A DNA stretch of 64,000 nt from Chroococcopsis sp964623815 (GTDB lineage Bacteria; Cyanobacteriota; Cyanobacteriia; Cyanobacteriales; Microcystaceae). Below are positions 8,682 to 17,401 of this stretch, piece after piece (within the stretch, counting starts at the first letter, position 1; each line of letters opens with the position of its first letter). Location: the NCBI GenBank assembly GCA_964623815.1, contig CAZUVR010000004.1:1-64000 (forward strand), in the 5' to 3' direction. The notes below the pieces were generated by a model. The model had not been told where the DNA came from and did not search any database. It saw only the letters and a list, made by a program, of their open reading frames with translations. The position numbers were made by a program, and so were the translations under genes.

Positions 8682-10217
8682 ATGGCACGTTTGGCTTTAT
8701 TGAGTGTAACAGATAAAACTAATTTAGTTGACTTCGCTCAAGAATTAGTTAATAAATTTGACTTTGAAATTATCAGTAGTGGCGGCACGGCAAAAACCCT
8801 ACAAGAGGCCGGTATACCCGTCATCAAAGTCAGCGATTACACCGGTAGCCCTGAAATTTTATGCGGTAGGGTCAAAACCCTGCATCCCCGTATTCACGGA
8901 GGCATACTAGCCCGTCGGGATCTGCCCCAAGATGTGAACGATATGGAAGCCAACGACATCCGCCCCCTCGATCTAGTAGTAGTAAATCTCTACGCATTCG
9001 AGAAAACTGTAGCTAATCCTGGCGTAGAGGTGGCGGAGGCGATCGAACAGATAGACATCGGCGGCCCCGCGATGTTGAGGGCGGCAGCGAAAAACTTCGC
9101 CCATCTCACCGTTATTCCCGATCCCCGCTACTATTCGGAATACCTGCAACAACTACAAGAAAACGCCGGTGAAACCGGACTCAGCTTCCGCCAGAAAATG
9201 GCAGGCATCACCTTCGCCCTGACTCACGCCTACGATGGCGAGATTGCCAAATACTTCGCCTCCCTGGCTAACGATGGAGCGAGTTATTACGTTCTCTCTG
9301 GTAAACAGGTGCAAACCTTACGCTACGGCGAAAACCCCCATCAACAAGCGGCCTGGTATCAAACCGGGGAACTATCAGGCTGGGCCGCCGCCACCCAAAT
9401 CCAAGGGAAAGAACTCAGCTATAACAATTTGGTAGATTTAGAAGGGGCCCGCCGTTTAATCGCCGAATTCCCCGACGACGAACCAGCAGCGGCTATCATC
9501 AAGCATACCAATCCTTGTGGAGTAGCCCTGGGGAAAACCCTCAACGAAGCCTATGAGAAAGCTTTTAACGCCGATTCTACCTCCGCCTTCGGGGGTATCG
9601 TCGTTCTCAATCAACCCATCGACGCGGAAACGGCTACATCTCTCGGCAAAACCTTTTTAGAGTGTGTCGTCGCCCCCGATTGTACCCCCGAAGCCAGAGA
9701 CATATTAAAAGGTAAGTCCAAGGTAAGGGTTTTGACCCTGAGAGATTTAACTACTGGCTCAAAACAAAGTATAAGAACCATAGCAGGCGGTTTCTTGCTT
9801 CAAGATAGCGACGATAAAATCTGTACCACCGACACCTGGCAGGTAGTCACCGTCAAACACCCAACTGAGGAACAATTGGCAGAATTATTGTTCGCCTGGA
9901 AAGTTTGTAAACACGTTAAATCTAACGCGATCGTCATCAGTAATGATAAAACCACCAAAGGAGTAGGAGCCGGGCAGATGAACCGAGTGGGTTCGGTGAA
10001 GATAGCCTTAGAACAAGCCGGGGCTGAAGCTCAAGGCGCCTATCTGGCTAGTGACGGCTTTTTCCCCTTCGATGATTCCGTAAGAACCGCAGCAGCAGCA
10101 GGTATTAGCGCCATAGTTCAACCAGGAGGCTCCTTAAAAGATCAAGATTCCATAAAGGCGGCTAACGAATTAGGTATTATCATGGTGTTAACAGGTGTTC
10201 GTCACTTCCTGCACTAA
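8682..10217 (+). CDS. purH: Bifunctional AICAR transformylase / IMP cyclohydrolase (PurH)
   Basis: PurH catalyses the last two steps of purine synthesis, AICAR to FAICAR to IMP. The N-terminal MGS-like cyclohydrolase domain begins with ARLALLSVTDK and contains ISSGGTAKTL. The C-terminal transformylase has LRYGENPHQQAAWY, the IIKHTNPCG motif with the key Lys-His pair, and NAIVISNDKTTKGVGAGQ. The frame is open further upstream, from a TTG at 8649 and an ATG at 8658. I chose the ATG at 8682 because PurH proteins start directly before ALLSVTDK. That gives 511 residues, the usual length. Confidence 0.96.
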   Translation: MARLALLSVTDKTNLVDFAQELVNKFDFEIISSGGTAKTLQEAGIPVIKVSDYTGSPEILCGRVKTLHPRIHGGILARRDLPQDVNDMEANDIRPLDLVVVNLYAFEKTVANPGVEVAEAIEQIDIGGPAMLRAAAKNFAHLTVIPDPRYYSEYLQQLQENAGETGLSFRQKMAGITFALTHAYDGEIAKYFASLANDGASYYVLSGKQVQTLRYGENPHQQAAWYQTGELSGWAAATQIQGKELSYNNLVDLEGARRLIAEFPDDEPAAAIIKHTNPCGVALGKTLNEAYEKAFNADSTSAFGGIVVLNQPIDAETATSLGKTFLECVVAPDCTPEARDILKGKSKVRVLTLRDLTTGSKQSIRTIAGGFLLQDSDDKICTTDTWQVVTVKHPTEEQLAELLFAWKVCKHVKSNAIVISNDKTTKGVGAGQMNRVGSVKIALEQAGAEAQGAYLASDGFFPFDDSVRTAAAAGISAIVQPGGSLKDQDSIKAANELGIIMVLTGVRHFLH

Positions 10218-10246
10218 GATAAGAAAAAACGATCGGTTTAAGGCCT

Positions 10247-11167
10247 ATGAGTACTCACAAAGATAATTCTTCGGTACGCTACTTTTTAGCAGGTTTAAAA
10301 CCTTTAGGACGGCCCCTATTTTGGGCCCCCTTAGGCCTGTTTTCTCTGGCGTTGATATTTTATTGGCAGTATAATCAACAACCAGCTTTGTTAAATAGGA
10401 CGATCGACGAAGACCAACCCCAACAAAATTTAGATAGAGTCGTCAATGGCGAGCCTGATATGACTCAAGTGCCTTTGAATGACTTGGTATCTACGGATAT
10501 TAACGACTTACAAGCTCAACAGGCAGCCAAGGCCAATCAAAAAAAAGCTCAACAAGCACCTCAACTCAATCCTAATCAAGTTTGGCGTTTTAACCAACCC
10601 AATCAAAATACTAAGAATAAAAACAATAATGCCAGCAGTTTATTCTCACCTTTAGTACAGAATAATCAAAGTGGCTCGAATTCCAACTCTTCCCTGTTCG
10701 TTCCCCTAATGCCCCAAATCCGACAGAATTCTCAAGCGAATAATACTAGAACCCCCCTGCAACCGATCGAGGTAACTCCTCCGAGCAGTAGCACCAGACA
10801 ATCCGCCCTACAGTCGGCGATGAATAACCTACCTACCAGCGGTTACAACACCCCTAGATATAATAATTCTGGTAATAGTCCCACCCCTGCCAATTCTTAT
10901 AATACTGGAGGGGCACCAGCTCCTAACTATCAACCGAATTACGCTCAAAATCGATATTATCAACCTAATTCGCCTTACTCGACTCCTTCCGGTCAAAATC
11001 AAGGTAATTACAATTCCTCTTCCAGCAATCCCGCCCCTAGCAATGTTTATCAGGATGGTTATCAGGGGGGATACGGTCAATCCCAGCCTCAAACAGCTCC
11101 TACCTACAACAATCCCCCCCGTTACGGAGTTCAACCAGCAGCTATGCAACCTGGCGGAGGATTCTAG
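10247..11167 (+). CDS. Hypothetical single-pass membrane protein with an Asn/Gln/Pro/Ser-rich tail
   Basis: 306 residues, family not recognised. A short N-terminus is followed by one membrane helix (about residues 26-43). The rest, about 260 residues, is low-complexity and extended: first Gln/Asn/Lys-rich, then Asn/Ser/Pro, then Tyr/Gly/Gln/Pro near the end (PNYQPNYAQNRYYQPN). It looks disordered and may reside in the periplasm or a membrane-associated condensate; the topology is undetermined. It follows purH by 29 bp and may be co-transcribed with it. No catalytic motif is visible. Confidence 0.6.
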   Translation: MSTHKDNSSVRYFLAGLKPLGRPLFWAPLGLFSLALIFYWQYNQQPALLNRTIDEDQPQQNLDRVVNGEPDMTQVPLNDLVSTDINDLQAQQAAKANQKKAQQAPQLNPNQVWRFNQPNQNTKNKNNNASSLFSPLVQNNQSGSNSNSSLFVPLMPQIRQNSQANNTRTPLQPIEVTPPSSSTRQSALQSAMNNLPTSGYNTPRYNNSGNSPTPANSYNTGGAPAPNYQPNYAQNRYYQPNSPYSTPSGQNQGNYNSSSSNPAPSNVYQDGYQGGYGQSQPQTAPTYNNPPRYGVQPAAMQPGGGF

Positions 11168-11171
11168 CTGT

Positions 11172-11831
11172 TTATCGGAACAATCTATAAACTACATCTT
11201 CTAGAACTCTCAAACCCCTTAATGAACCGTTAATCAAGCGCCAGGCGGGGAGGGGGGCTTTAATCATTTCCCTGGCCAGAAGGAAGGGGCGCAGATTCCC
11301 CTGAGGATCGATCGCGCCCCCTATATCCGGTAAATCTTGATCGGCACCGTCGCTGATTACCCGCAGTATTGCCACTCCCGGTAAGCTCTCCAATAGGATT
11401 AAACCCTCCATATCCACCACATCCATACCGGAAACTTTCCCCAAACGTTGCTTCTGTGCCGCTTTCGTGACGATCTCATCAGCCGTCAAACCCTTTACCG
11501 TGGGGAATTCTAAAACCGATCGCAGGAACTGCACCGTTTGCTCGTCACATTTTAGATATTTTCCCCCGCCATCCCCGCAACCTTCGTAGATAACCGCATC
11601 TCCGGTTTTGTAAACTGCCGATAAACTACCGGCTAAACCGATTAATAAAGTCTTATTAAGAAAATCTATAGATAGTTTATTTTGTGATAACCATCTATAC
11701 AAACCTTGAGAACCCACCGGAATCGGTAGAACTACGGGGCTATAACCAGAAATCCGTTTTAATCCTCGCATAATTGCTGTAGCTTCCGCGCCCTGGGGCA
11801 CCATAATAGTTTTAATATCTCTTGATTGCAT
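11172..11831 (-). CDS. Nucleoside-phosphorylase-superfamily protein
   Basis: 219 residues. GLAGSLSAVYKTGDAVIYEGC and VVDMEGLILLE match the nucleoside phosphorylase / MTA-SAH nucleosidase fold: a Gly-rich substrate loop, then a DMEG-type motif that contacts the ribose. The second half carries ILRVISDGAD, the usual base-binding loop with Asp. The substrate cannot be assigned; a squalene-hopene-linked phosphorylase (HpnG type) or a nucleosidase are both possible. It is convergent with the preceding membrane protein gene and only 4 bp from it. Confidence 0.65.
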   Translation of the reverse strand: MQSRDIKTIMVPQGAEATAIMRGLKRISGYSPVVLPIPVGSQGLYRWLSQNKLSIDFLNKTLLIGLAGSLSAVYKTGDAVIYEGCGDGGGKYLKCDEQTVQFLRSVLEFPTVKGLTADEIVTKAAQKQRLGKVSGMDVVDMEGLILLESLPGVAILRVISDGADQDLPDIGGAIDPQGNLRPFLLAREMIKAPLPAWRLINGSLRGLRVLEDVVYRLFR

Positions 11832-11948
11832 AACTGAGAAAGATTGGCGTTAATTCCCCTACTATGCTATAAGGGTTATAAGGAAAGATTTGCAATAACT
11901 TAACAATAAGCAAATATTTTTCATTTCTAGGCTAATTTCTCTCAAACC

Positions 11949-12986
11949 ATGCAAAAGAACGTAATTTTAGAAGTAAAGGAACTAAGCAAGAAATATTCCG
12001 TCAGTTCTGACCCTGTAATTGATAAAATCGATTTTAGCCTGAGAGAAGGGGAAATATTAGGGCTTTTGGGGTCATCGGGATGTGGTAAGACGACGCTACT
12101 GAGAACGATCGCGGGTTTCGAGAAACCGTCTCAAGGTAGCATAGTCCTAAAAGGAAAGATAGTGAGCGATGAAAAGACTTTCCTACCTCCCGAAAAACGT
12201 CATACGGGTATGGTATTCCAAGATTATGCCCTCTTCCCCCACATGACGATCGGCGATAATATAGCCTTCGGTATCCAACATTTTAAAGACAAACAGAAAC
12301 GGGTGCGAGAGGTATTGCACTTAGTCGGTTTAGAAGGGTTAGAAAAACGTTATCCCCATCAACTGTCAGGGGGGCAACAACAGAGGATAGCCCTAGCAAG
12401 AGCTTTAGCGCCGCAACCGAGCCTGATTTTATTGGACGAGCCTCTGAGTAATCTGGATGTACAGGTGAGGCAGAGATTACGCCACGAAATCCGTCACATA
12501 TTGAAGGCAACGGGTATATCGGCTATCTTCGTCACCCACGATCAAGAAGAAGCACTTACTATCTGTGATACGATCGGGGTGATGAACGGGGGCAGATTAG
12601 AACAGCTCGACACGCCAGAAAACATTTATACCTATCCCGCCTCCCGTTTCGTAGCCGAATTCGTCACCCGGGCTAATTTTCTCCCAGCGCAGAGAGACGG
12701 CAGAGTTTGGCGTACAGAATTAGGGATATGGGAGAGCTTCAAACCCTTAGATTTGAATCGGGGTGAAGTAATGCTGAAAGAGGAAGATTTAGGCTTGAAG
12801 CCCGATGAGAGTAGTAATTTGGTCGTGTGCGATCGACAATTTTTAGGCCGGGAATATCGTTACTGCGTACAGACTCCTTCGGGGGTGCAGATACACGCTA
12901 GAACAGATATAAAAACATCGATTCCCGTAGGTACTAAAGTCACCATCACATCGGAAACGAAAACCGTACAAGTGTTTCCCTGTTAA
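11949..12986 (+). CDS. ABC transporter ATPase, iron(III)/Fbp-FutC type
   Basis: 345 residues. The ATPase domain has Walker A GSSGCGKTT, Q-loop FQDYALFP, signature LSGGQQQRIALARALA, Walker B LILLDEP and the H-loop THDQEEA. The C-terminal 100 residues form a TOBE-like regulatory domain. Overall it resembles FbpC/FutC, the ATPase of ferric-iron uptake, although spermidine/putrescine, sulphate and sugar ATPases share this layout. No permease or binding protein is next to it, which is common for futC in cyanobacteria. The substrate is therefore a family-level guess. Confidence 0.8.
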   Translation: MQKNVILEVKELSKKYSVSSDPVIDKIDFSLREGEILGLLGSSGCGKTTLLRTIAGFEKPSQGSIVLKGKIVSDEKTFLPPEKRHTGMVFQDYALFPHMTIGDNIAFGIQHFKDKQKRVREVLHLVGLEGLEKRYPHQLSGGQQQRIALARALAPQPSLILLDEPLSNLDVQVRQRLRHEIRHILKATGISAIFVTHDQEEALTICDTIGVMNGGRLEQLDTPENIYTYPASRFVAEFVTRANFLPAQRDGRVWRTELGIWESFKPLDLNRGEVMLKEEDLGLKPDESSNLVVCDRQFLGREYRYCVQTPSGVQIHARTDIKTSIPVGTKVTITSETKTVQVFPC

Positions 12987-13125
12987 ATTATAGCTTCAGC
13001 CCTAAGCCGCCGGAGAGTTCGATAAAAGACTCTTGACATCTCGTAGTGGAAAAAAATTTTTTAGGTTCTATCATTTAAGTAACAATAAACTCTCTCGTCC
13101 TTAACCCGAGGAAGACTCAGAGATT

Positions 13126-13713
13126 ATGACCTATTCCACACAGCAACTGATTGAAATCCTCGATCGAGAAATGCGGGCCACCTGGAAAGGAGAGAGAATC
13201 ATCCTCTCCTCAGAGAACCGCCTTAACAATCCTATCGTAGCCAAGGCCATCGACCTAGAAAAAGTCGGTAAAGTCTTCGCCTACCGGGATTTCCGCACTC
13301 AGGTTCACGAATATCAACAACTATACGGTGTCTCCGGCATCATCTGGCGGCAATGTACTTACAACGGTCGTACTCTTTCCTATCCGGAAATACACAATCA
13401 ATTAACCCCGGTAGAAGGCGATAAAGAGATTCTCATGGCGGCCAAACCTGAGGTAATAGAGTTTTGGCATTGGGCGACACAAGATATGAACTTCTGGCTC
13501 GCCGTTAGCTTCCGCCGCCCCATCAGCATAGATTCTATGGAAGAATTGATCGATGAGGCTCAATGGGCGGAAATAGACGTAGCCCAGAGAGAATTACACC
13601 TCGGTTTATGTTGGGGCAATCCCTTAGAACATCAATATCAATGGGCTAAACCCCATTCTGGATGTCATCGGATTATCGCCGCCATCGACCAACCCAGCAC
13701 CATTAAAGTATAG
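13126..13713 (+). CDS. Conserved cyanobacterial hypothetical protein
   Basis: A 195-residue soluble protein, family not recognised. It is Trp-rich (several Trp in the second half, with WHWATQDMNFW near 113-123) and has no signal peptide, membrane segment or known catalytic motif. Its 3' end lies 20 bp before the TTG start of rsmE, so the two are probably co-transcribed. That does not identify its role. The ATG at 13126 is preceded by GAGGAAGA, a good ribosome-binding site. Confidence 0.6.
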   Translation: MTYSTQQLIEILDREMRATWKGERIILSSENRLNNPIVAKAIDLEKVGKVFAYRDFRTQVHEYQQLYGVSGIIWRQCTYNGRTLSYPEIHNQLTPVEGDKEILMAAKPEVIEFWHWATQDMNFWLAVSFRRPISIDSMEELIDEAQWAEIDVAQRELHLGLCWGNPLEHQYQWAKPHSGCHRIIAAIDQPSTIKV

Positions 13714-13733
13714 AAACACCCCTCAGATATATT

Positions 13734-14459
13734 TTGCCCGACTTCGTACCCCGTTATCGCCTCGTCCTCGATTTCGCCCTCGAACGAGAAGGAAAAATAC
13801 CCCTCGCCCCCGAACAATGTCACTACCTCTACAAGGTACTGAGATTAAAAGATGGTGAGCATTTTATCGCCCTCGACGGCAAGGGTAAATCTTGGCAGAG
13901 CCGATTGAGCGACAAGCAGGCTTATCTTTTAGCTACCCTGAATGAATCGACGGAGTTACCTGCCTTCGTTACTCTTGGGATTGCTTTACCCAAAGGCAAT
14001 GGTTTTGATGACTTGGTGCGGGCCTGCACCGAATTGGGTGTAAATCGCATCATCCCCCTGATTACGGCGAGAACTTTAAATCAGGCTGGGAGCAATAAAC
14101 TCGAACGTTGGCGTAAAATCGCCACCGAAGCCATAGAACAATCCCAGAGACAGGTTATCCCTATCATCGAGCTACCAACTCCCCTTTCTGAAGCCTTAAC
14201 TAATCCGGAGCATTTAGACACTTCCCGTTATATATGTGTTACTCGTAGATCGGGAAATCATTTATTAGAGGAGTTGTCTAAGCAAGTTCATAAGAATATT
14301 ACCCTGGCTATCGGCCCTGAAGGAGGATGGACGGAATCGGAAATAGAAATGGCGCTCGGCTCCGGTTATCAACCCGTTTCCCTCGGGAAAACTATCCTCA
14401 GAACTATTACAGCTCCGATAGTCGCCATGTCCATTATTTCCGCTCATTTAAGCCGATAA
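13734..14459 (+). CDS. rsmE: 16S rRNA (uracil-1498-N3)-methyltransferase RsmE
   Basis: RsmE methylates N3 of U1498 in helix 44 of 16S rRNA, using S-adenosylmethionine. The protein is 241 residues, the normal size, with the SPOUT-class C-terminal knot motif LAIGPEGGWTESEIE and terminal SLGKTILRTITAPI. The N-terminal part is the PUA-like domain (HYLYKVLRLKDG). The start is a TTG at 13734; the first in-frame ATG would remove the PUA domain. It is followed 5 bp later by the next gene. Confidence 0.92.
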   Translation: MPDFVPRYRLVLDFALEREGKIPLAPEQCHYLYKVLRLKDGEHFIALDGKGKSWQSRLSDKQAYLLATLNESTELPAFVTLGIALPKGNGFDDLVRACTELGVNRIIPLITARTLNQAGSNKLERWRKIATEAIEQSQRQVIPIIELPTPLSEALTNPEHLDTSRYICVTRRSGNHLLEELSKQVHKNITLAIGPEGGWTESEIEMALGSGYQPVSLGKTILRTITAPIVAMSIISAHLSR

Positions 14460-14464
14460 TATTT

Positions 14465-15526
14465 ATGCAGGAATTTATTATTTACGCTCTTGAAAATCGG
14501 GATTATAAGTTAGCCACCAGCATAATAGAACAATTACAAAAAGAACGAGGTGACGATCCCTGGCTACCTTTCTACGAAGCTAAATTGAGCGAGGTGAGAG
14601 AAAATTATAGTTTGTCCCGGGAACAGTACCAGAATATATTACAAACAACCACCAATCAAAAAATTATCGTTGCCGCCCGCCAGGGATTAGAAAGAGTTTG
14701 TTTTAAGGAAAGTCAACTGCGACAGAAACAGAGAGAATCGGCTCTCATATCAGCTCAAAAAGAAGCCGACTTTAAAGATTTGGGAATCCTCGTATTCAAC
14801 CCCATGACCAACGAGGAAAAATCATCCCTGCTCAAAGAATACGCCCGCACCATCGGCACAGATCCCTACACCGCCCGGTTACATCTACCGAGCCGGGCAC
14901 CGAAAATCTATAAGGTGGGATCGATCGCCCAACTGAGAATTTATGCTGGAGAATTTCAAAAGATAGGAATACCCTGTTTTTGCACGAGCTTGAAAGCGAT
15001 CGATAACCTGAAAGTTTATCAAGTAGAACAGTGTATTATGAACGAGAATAATATAAATATCGTCTATAAAAACGAGCCAGAAATTCCGAGACAAATAAGT
15101 TTTGATTGGCGTGAAATAACTCAAGCAGTGGAGGGAGCCGTACCTTTATTTGAAGAAAGGCTCGAATTAGACCATCGGGGCAAGGAAAAGAGAAAGACAA
15201 AAACCCTAGACTATGCCCATCTGTTCGATCTCCATTTAACAAGGCATAATAGTATTATCAGAATATGCGACCAAACTTATAAATATCAACAACTAGAACA
15301 AACAACAGCCTGGGAAAATTGGACAAAACTGATCTCCTCCATAAACAAGTACAAAAAAGAATTACCCCGATGGTCTGAATTCACCCCCTTCGCCGAAAGC
15401 GTCAGAGATTTTCAAACTTCCCTCGCTAGCATCGAACCGAGATCGAGCTTACTGAGAAGAGAAGATTCCTACTGGGACATAGCTTATCAACTATACAGCG
15501 GTTTATTGTTCTTACAAAAAATATGA
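14465..15526 (+). CDS. Hypothetical cyanobacterial protein with a TPR-like N-terminus
   Basis: 353 residues from the ATG at 14465, five bases after the rsmE stop. The frame is open another 46 codons upstream, but those overlap rsmE. The N-terminal 90 residues form helical pairs like a short tetratricopeptide region (ALENRDYKLATSIIEQLQKE). The remainder has GTDPYTARLHLPSRAPKIYK and a predicted alpha/beta part that I cannot name. It has no membrane segment. It overlaps the start of the DUF6391 gene by four bases (ATGA), so the two are translationally coupled. Confidence 0.6.
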   Translation: MQEFIIYALENRDYKLATSIIEQLQKERGDDPWLPFYEAKLSEVRENYSLSREQYQNILQTTTNQKIIVAARQGLERVCFKESQLRQKQRESALISAQKEADFKDLGILVFNPMTNEEKSSLLKEYARTIGTDPYTARLHLPSRAPKIYKVGSIAQLRIYAGEFQKIGIPCFCTSLKAIDNLKVYQVEQCIMNENNINIVYKNEPEIPRQISFDWREITQAVEGAVPLFEERLELDHRGKEKRKTKTLDYAHLFDLHLTRHNSIIRICDQTYKYQQLEQTTAWENWTKLISSINKYKKELPRWSEFTPFAESVRDFQTSLASIEPRSSLLRREDSYWDIAYQLYSGLLFLQKI

Positions 15527-16146
15527 ATCAATCCACTTTAATAGATACTTGGTATCAGCCCTACCCCGATCAAGATACCGATTTACTAAAACAATTAGGC
15601 TTTATTCCTGGCTTAAAAGAATTATTGATGTTACGTCAGGTTCACGCTCTAGAACACGCTACTGTTTGGGTGTTGAGTGAAATGGCGGAGAGAAATTATC
15701 GTCGCAGGGGCCAGGTAGAAAAACCTGATAACGATAGTCTGGGGGGACTATCTACCGATAAAGGCTTTTATCTCTACGGACAGGTTAGGGCTGAAGATTT
15801 GCATCACGCGGTACGCCGCGCCCTCTTACGCCTACAGGGGGGCGAATGGAATCTGGCGATACATCCCCGTTGTGGTACAAATGTTTCTGTTACCCTCATG
15901 CTCACCGCTGGCTTAGTTCTGGGAGCGCATCTGATTTTACCTAGGGGGCCCCTTGCCCAAGTCATCGGTTTGGGAGTGGCGGCGAGTACGGCCCTACAAT
16001 TAGCTCCGGATTTGGGAGAATCGGCGCAGAAATACTTATCTACCTCCATACCATTCAATCTAAAAGTCGAGGAAATTGGACAGAAAACCGATTTATGGGG
16101 TAGGCGCGGTTATTTCGTCGCGGTGAAGTGGCAGGAATCGCAATAA
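15523..16146 (+). CDS. DUF6391 family membrane protein
   Basis: 207 residues. Near residue 40 it has the motif HALEHATVW, a His/Glu-rich signature of the DUF6391 family. Two hydrophobic segments follow at about 124-143 and 145-160 and are likely membrane-inserted. The motif HxxEH is reminiscent of a metal site, but metal binding is not shown. Function is unknown. Its ATG overlaps the stop of the preceding gene, indicating co-translation. Confidence 0.6.
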   Translation: MNQSTLIDTWYQPYPDQDTDLLKQLGFIPGLKELLMLRQVHALEHATVWVLSEMAERNYRRRGQVEKPDNDSLGGLSTDKGFYLYGQVRAEDLHHAVRRALLRLQGGEWNLAIHPRCGTNVSVTLMLTAGLVLGAHLILPRGPLAQVIGLGVAASTALQLAPDLGESAQKYLSTSIPFNLKVEEIGQKTDLWGRRGYFVAVKWQESQ

Positions 16147-16226
16147 AACTTAAAATTGATGGCGTTCCCGGCAGGGGCGATCGGGATGTAACCTGTTACT
16201 AAACACCAATAATAATGAAAACAACT

Positions 16227-16469
16227 ATGGCTGCAATCGAACGCGGAGCAAAAGTTAGAATCAAACGCAAAGAATCTTTCTGGTACGGTGATGTAGGCAC
16301 CGTGGCCAGCGTCGATAAAAGCGGAATCATCTATCCCGTAATCGTGCGCTTCGACACCGTTAACTACAACGGTCTCAGCGGTAGCGCCTCTGGAGTCAAT
16401 ACCAACAACTTCAAAGAAAGCGAACTAGAAGTAGTTGAAGCCGCCCCCGCTAAGAAAAAAAGCGAATAA
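16227..16469 (+). CDS. psaE: Photosystem I reaction-centre subunit IV (PsaE)
   Basis: PsaE sits on the cytoplasmic (stromal-side) face of photosystem I and helps ferredoxin docking and cyclic electron flow. The 80-residue protein has the whole SH3-like core, from IERGAKVRIKRKESFWYG through GTVASVDKSG to SGSASGVNTNNFKESELE. A short Ala/Lys tail (APAKKKSE) follows. An ATG at 16215 gives four extra residues (MKTT); I prefer 16227 because PsaE normally begins two to four residues before RG-KV. It stands alone, with mutM following on the same strand. Confidence 0.97.
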   Translation: MAAIERGAKVRIKRKESFWYGDVGTVASVDKSGIIYPVIVRFDTVNYNGLSGSASGVNTNNFKESELEVVEAAPAKKKSE

Positions 16470-16534
16470 TTTTTCTTAGCCCCGAAAACGATATAAAATA
16501 AAAGCCTCATTTCCATTTTTAATCAGGCCGACTC

Positions 16535-17380
16535 GTGCCAGAATTACCAGAAGTTGAAACGGTTTGCCGGGGTTTAAATCAATTAACCCTAGGGAGAAAG
16601 ATAGAGGGGGGGGAAGTGTTGCTGAAAAGAACGCTCGCCCACCCTCTTTCTATTAAAGAATTTCAAGATAAAATTACCAACACCACGATCGAACGGTGGA
16701 ATCGTCGGGGGAAATATCTTCTCGCCCGCCTCGAAAGTGGGGCCTCGCTCGGCGTACATCTCCGCATGACGGGACAGTTACTCTGGTTAACCACCGACAC
16801 CCCCCTATCGGTACACACCCGCTTGAGAATCTTCTTCAGCGATCGCAGAGAATTAAGATTCGTCGATACCCGCACCTTCGGTAAGGTGTGGCTGGTGGAT
16901 AACTCTCCAGAGAGCGTCATCGGGGGCTTACAGCGTCTCGGCCCCGAACCTTTCTCGGACGAGTTTTCCCCTGATTATTTCTGGCAACAGTGTCACAAGA
17001 GCAAACGCCCGATTAAAACCCTCCTGTTAGATCAAACGGTAGTAGCCGGCATAGGCAATATTTACGCTGACGAGGCACTATTTACCAGTGGTATCCGTCC
17101 CCAGACTATCAGTAGTCAGTTACCTTCTGATAAAGTGGAAAAATTACGCCTACAAATACAAGAAATTTTAGAGAAGGCTATAGCGAACGGCGGCACTAGT
17201 TTTAGCGATTTCTTACACGTTACCGGGGTTAACGGTAATTACGGCGGCATCGCTTGGGTATACGGCCGACACGGGCAACCCTGCAGGGTTTGTGGGACGG
17301 CGATCGATCGGGTTAAACTAAGCGGTAGATCCTCCCACTTCTGCCCCCAATGCCAGTTAAAAGCCTTCCCCAACTCCTAA
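16535..17380 (+). CDS. mutM: Formamidopyrimidine-DNA glycosylase (Fpg/MutM)
   Basis: MutM removes 8-oxoguanine and formamidopyrimidines from DNA and cuts the strand at the abasic site. The GTG start gives the mature PELPEVETV N-terminus, in which Pro is the catalytic nucleophile after Met removal and the next Glu is the acid. The C-terminal zinc finger has CRVC and CPQC pairs around GRSSHF. At 281 residues it is full length. In a photosynthetic cell its job is repair of oxidative damage; it lies just downstream of psaE, which may be chance. Confidence 0.95.
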   Translation: MPELPEVETVCRGLNQLTLGRKIEGGEVLLKRTLAHPLSIKEFQDKITNTTIERWNRRGKYLLARLESGASLGVHLRMTGQLLWLTTDTPLSVHTRLRIFFSDRRELRFVDTRTFGKVWLVDNSPESVIGGLQRLGPEPFSDEFSPDYFWQQCHKSKRPIKTLLLDQTVVAGIGNIYADEALFTSGIRPQTISSQLPSDKVEKLRLQIQEILEKAIANGGTSFSDFLHVTGVNGNYGGIAWVYGRHGQPCRVCGTAIDRVKLSGRSSHFCPQCQLKAFPNS

Positions 17381-17401
17381 ACAATTCCATTAACCACTAG
17401 T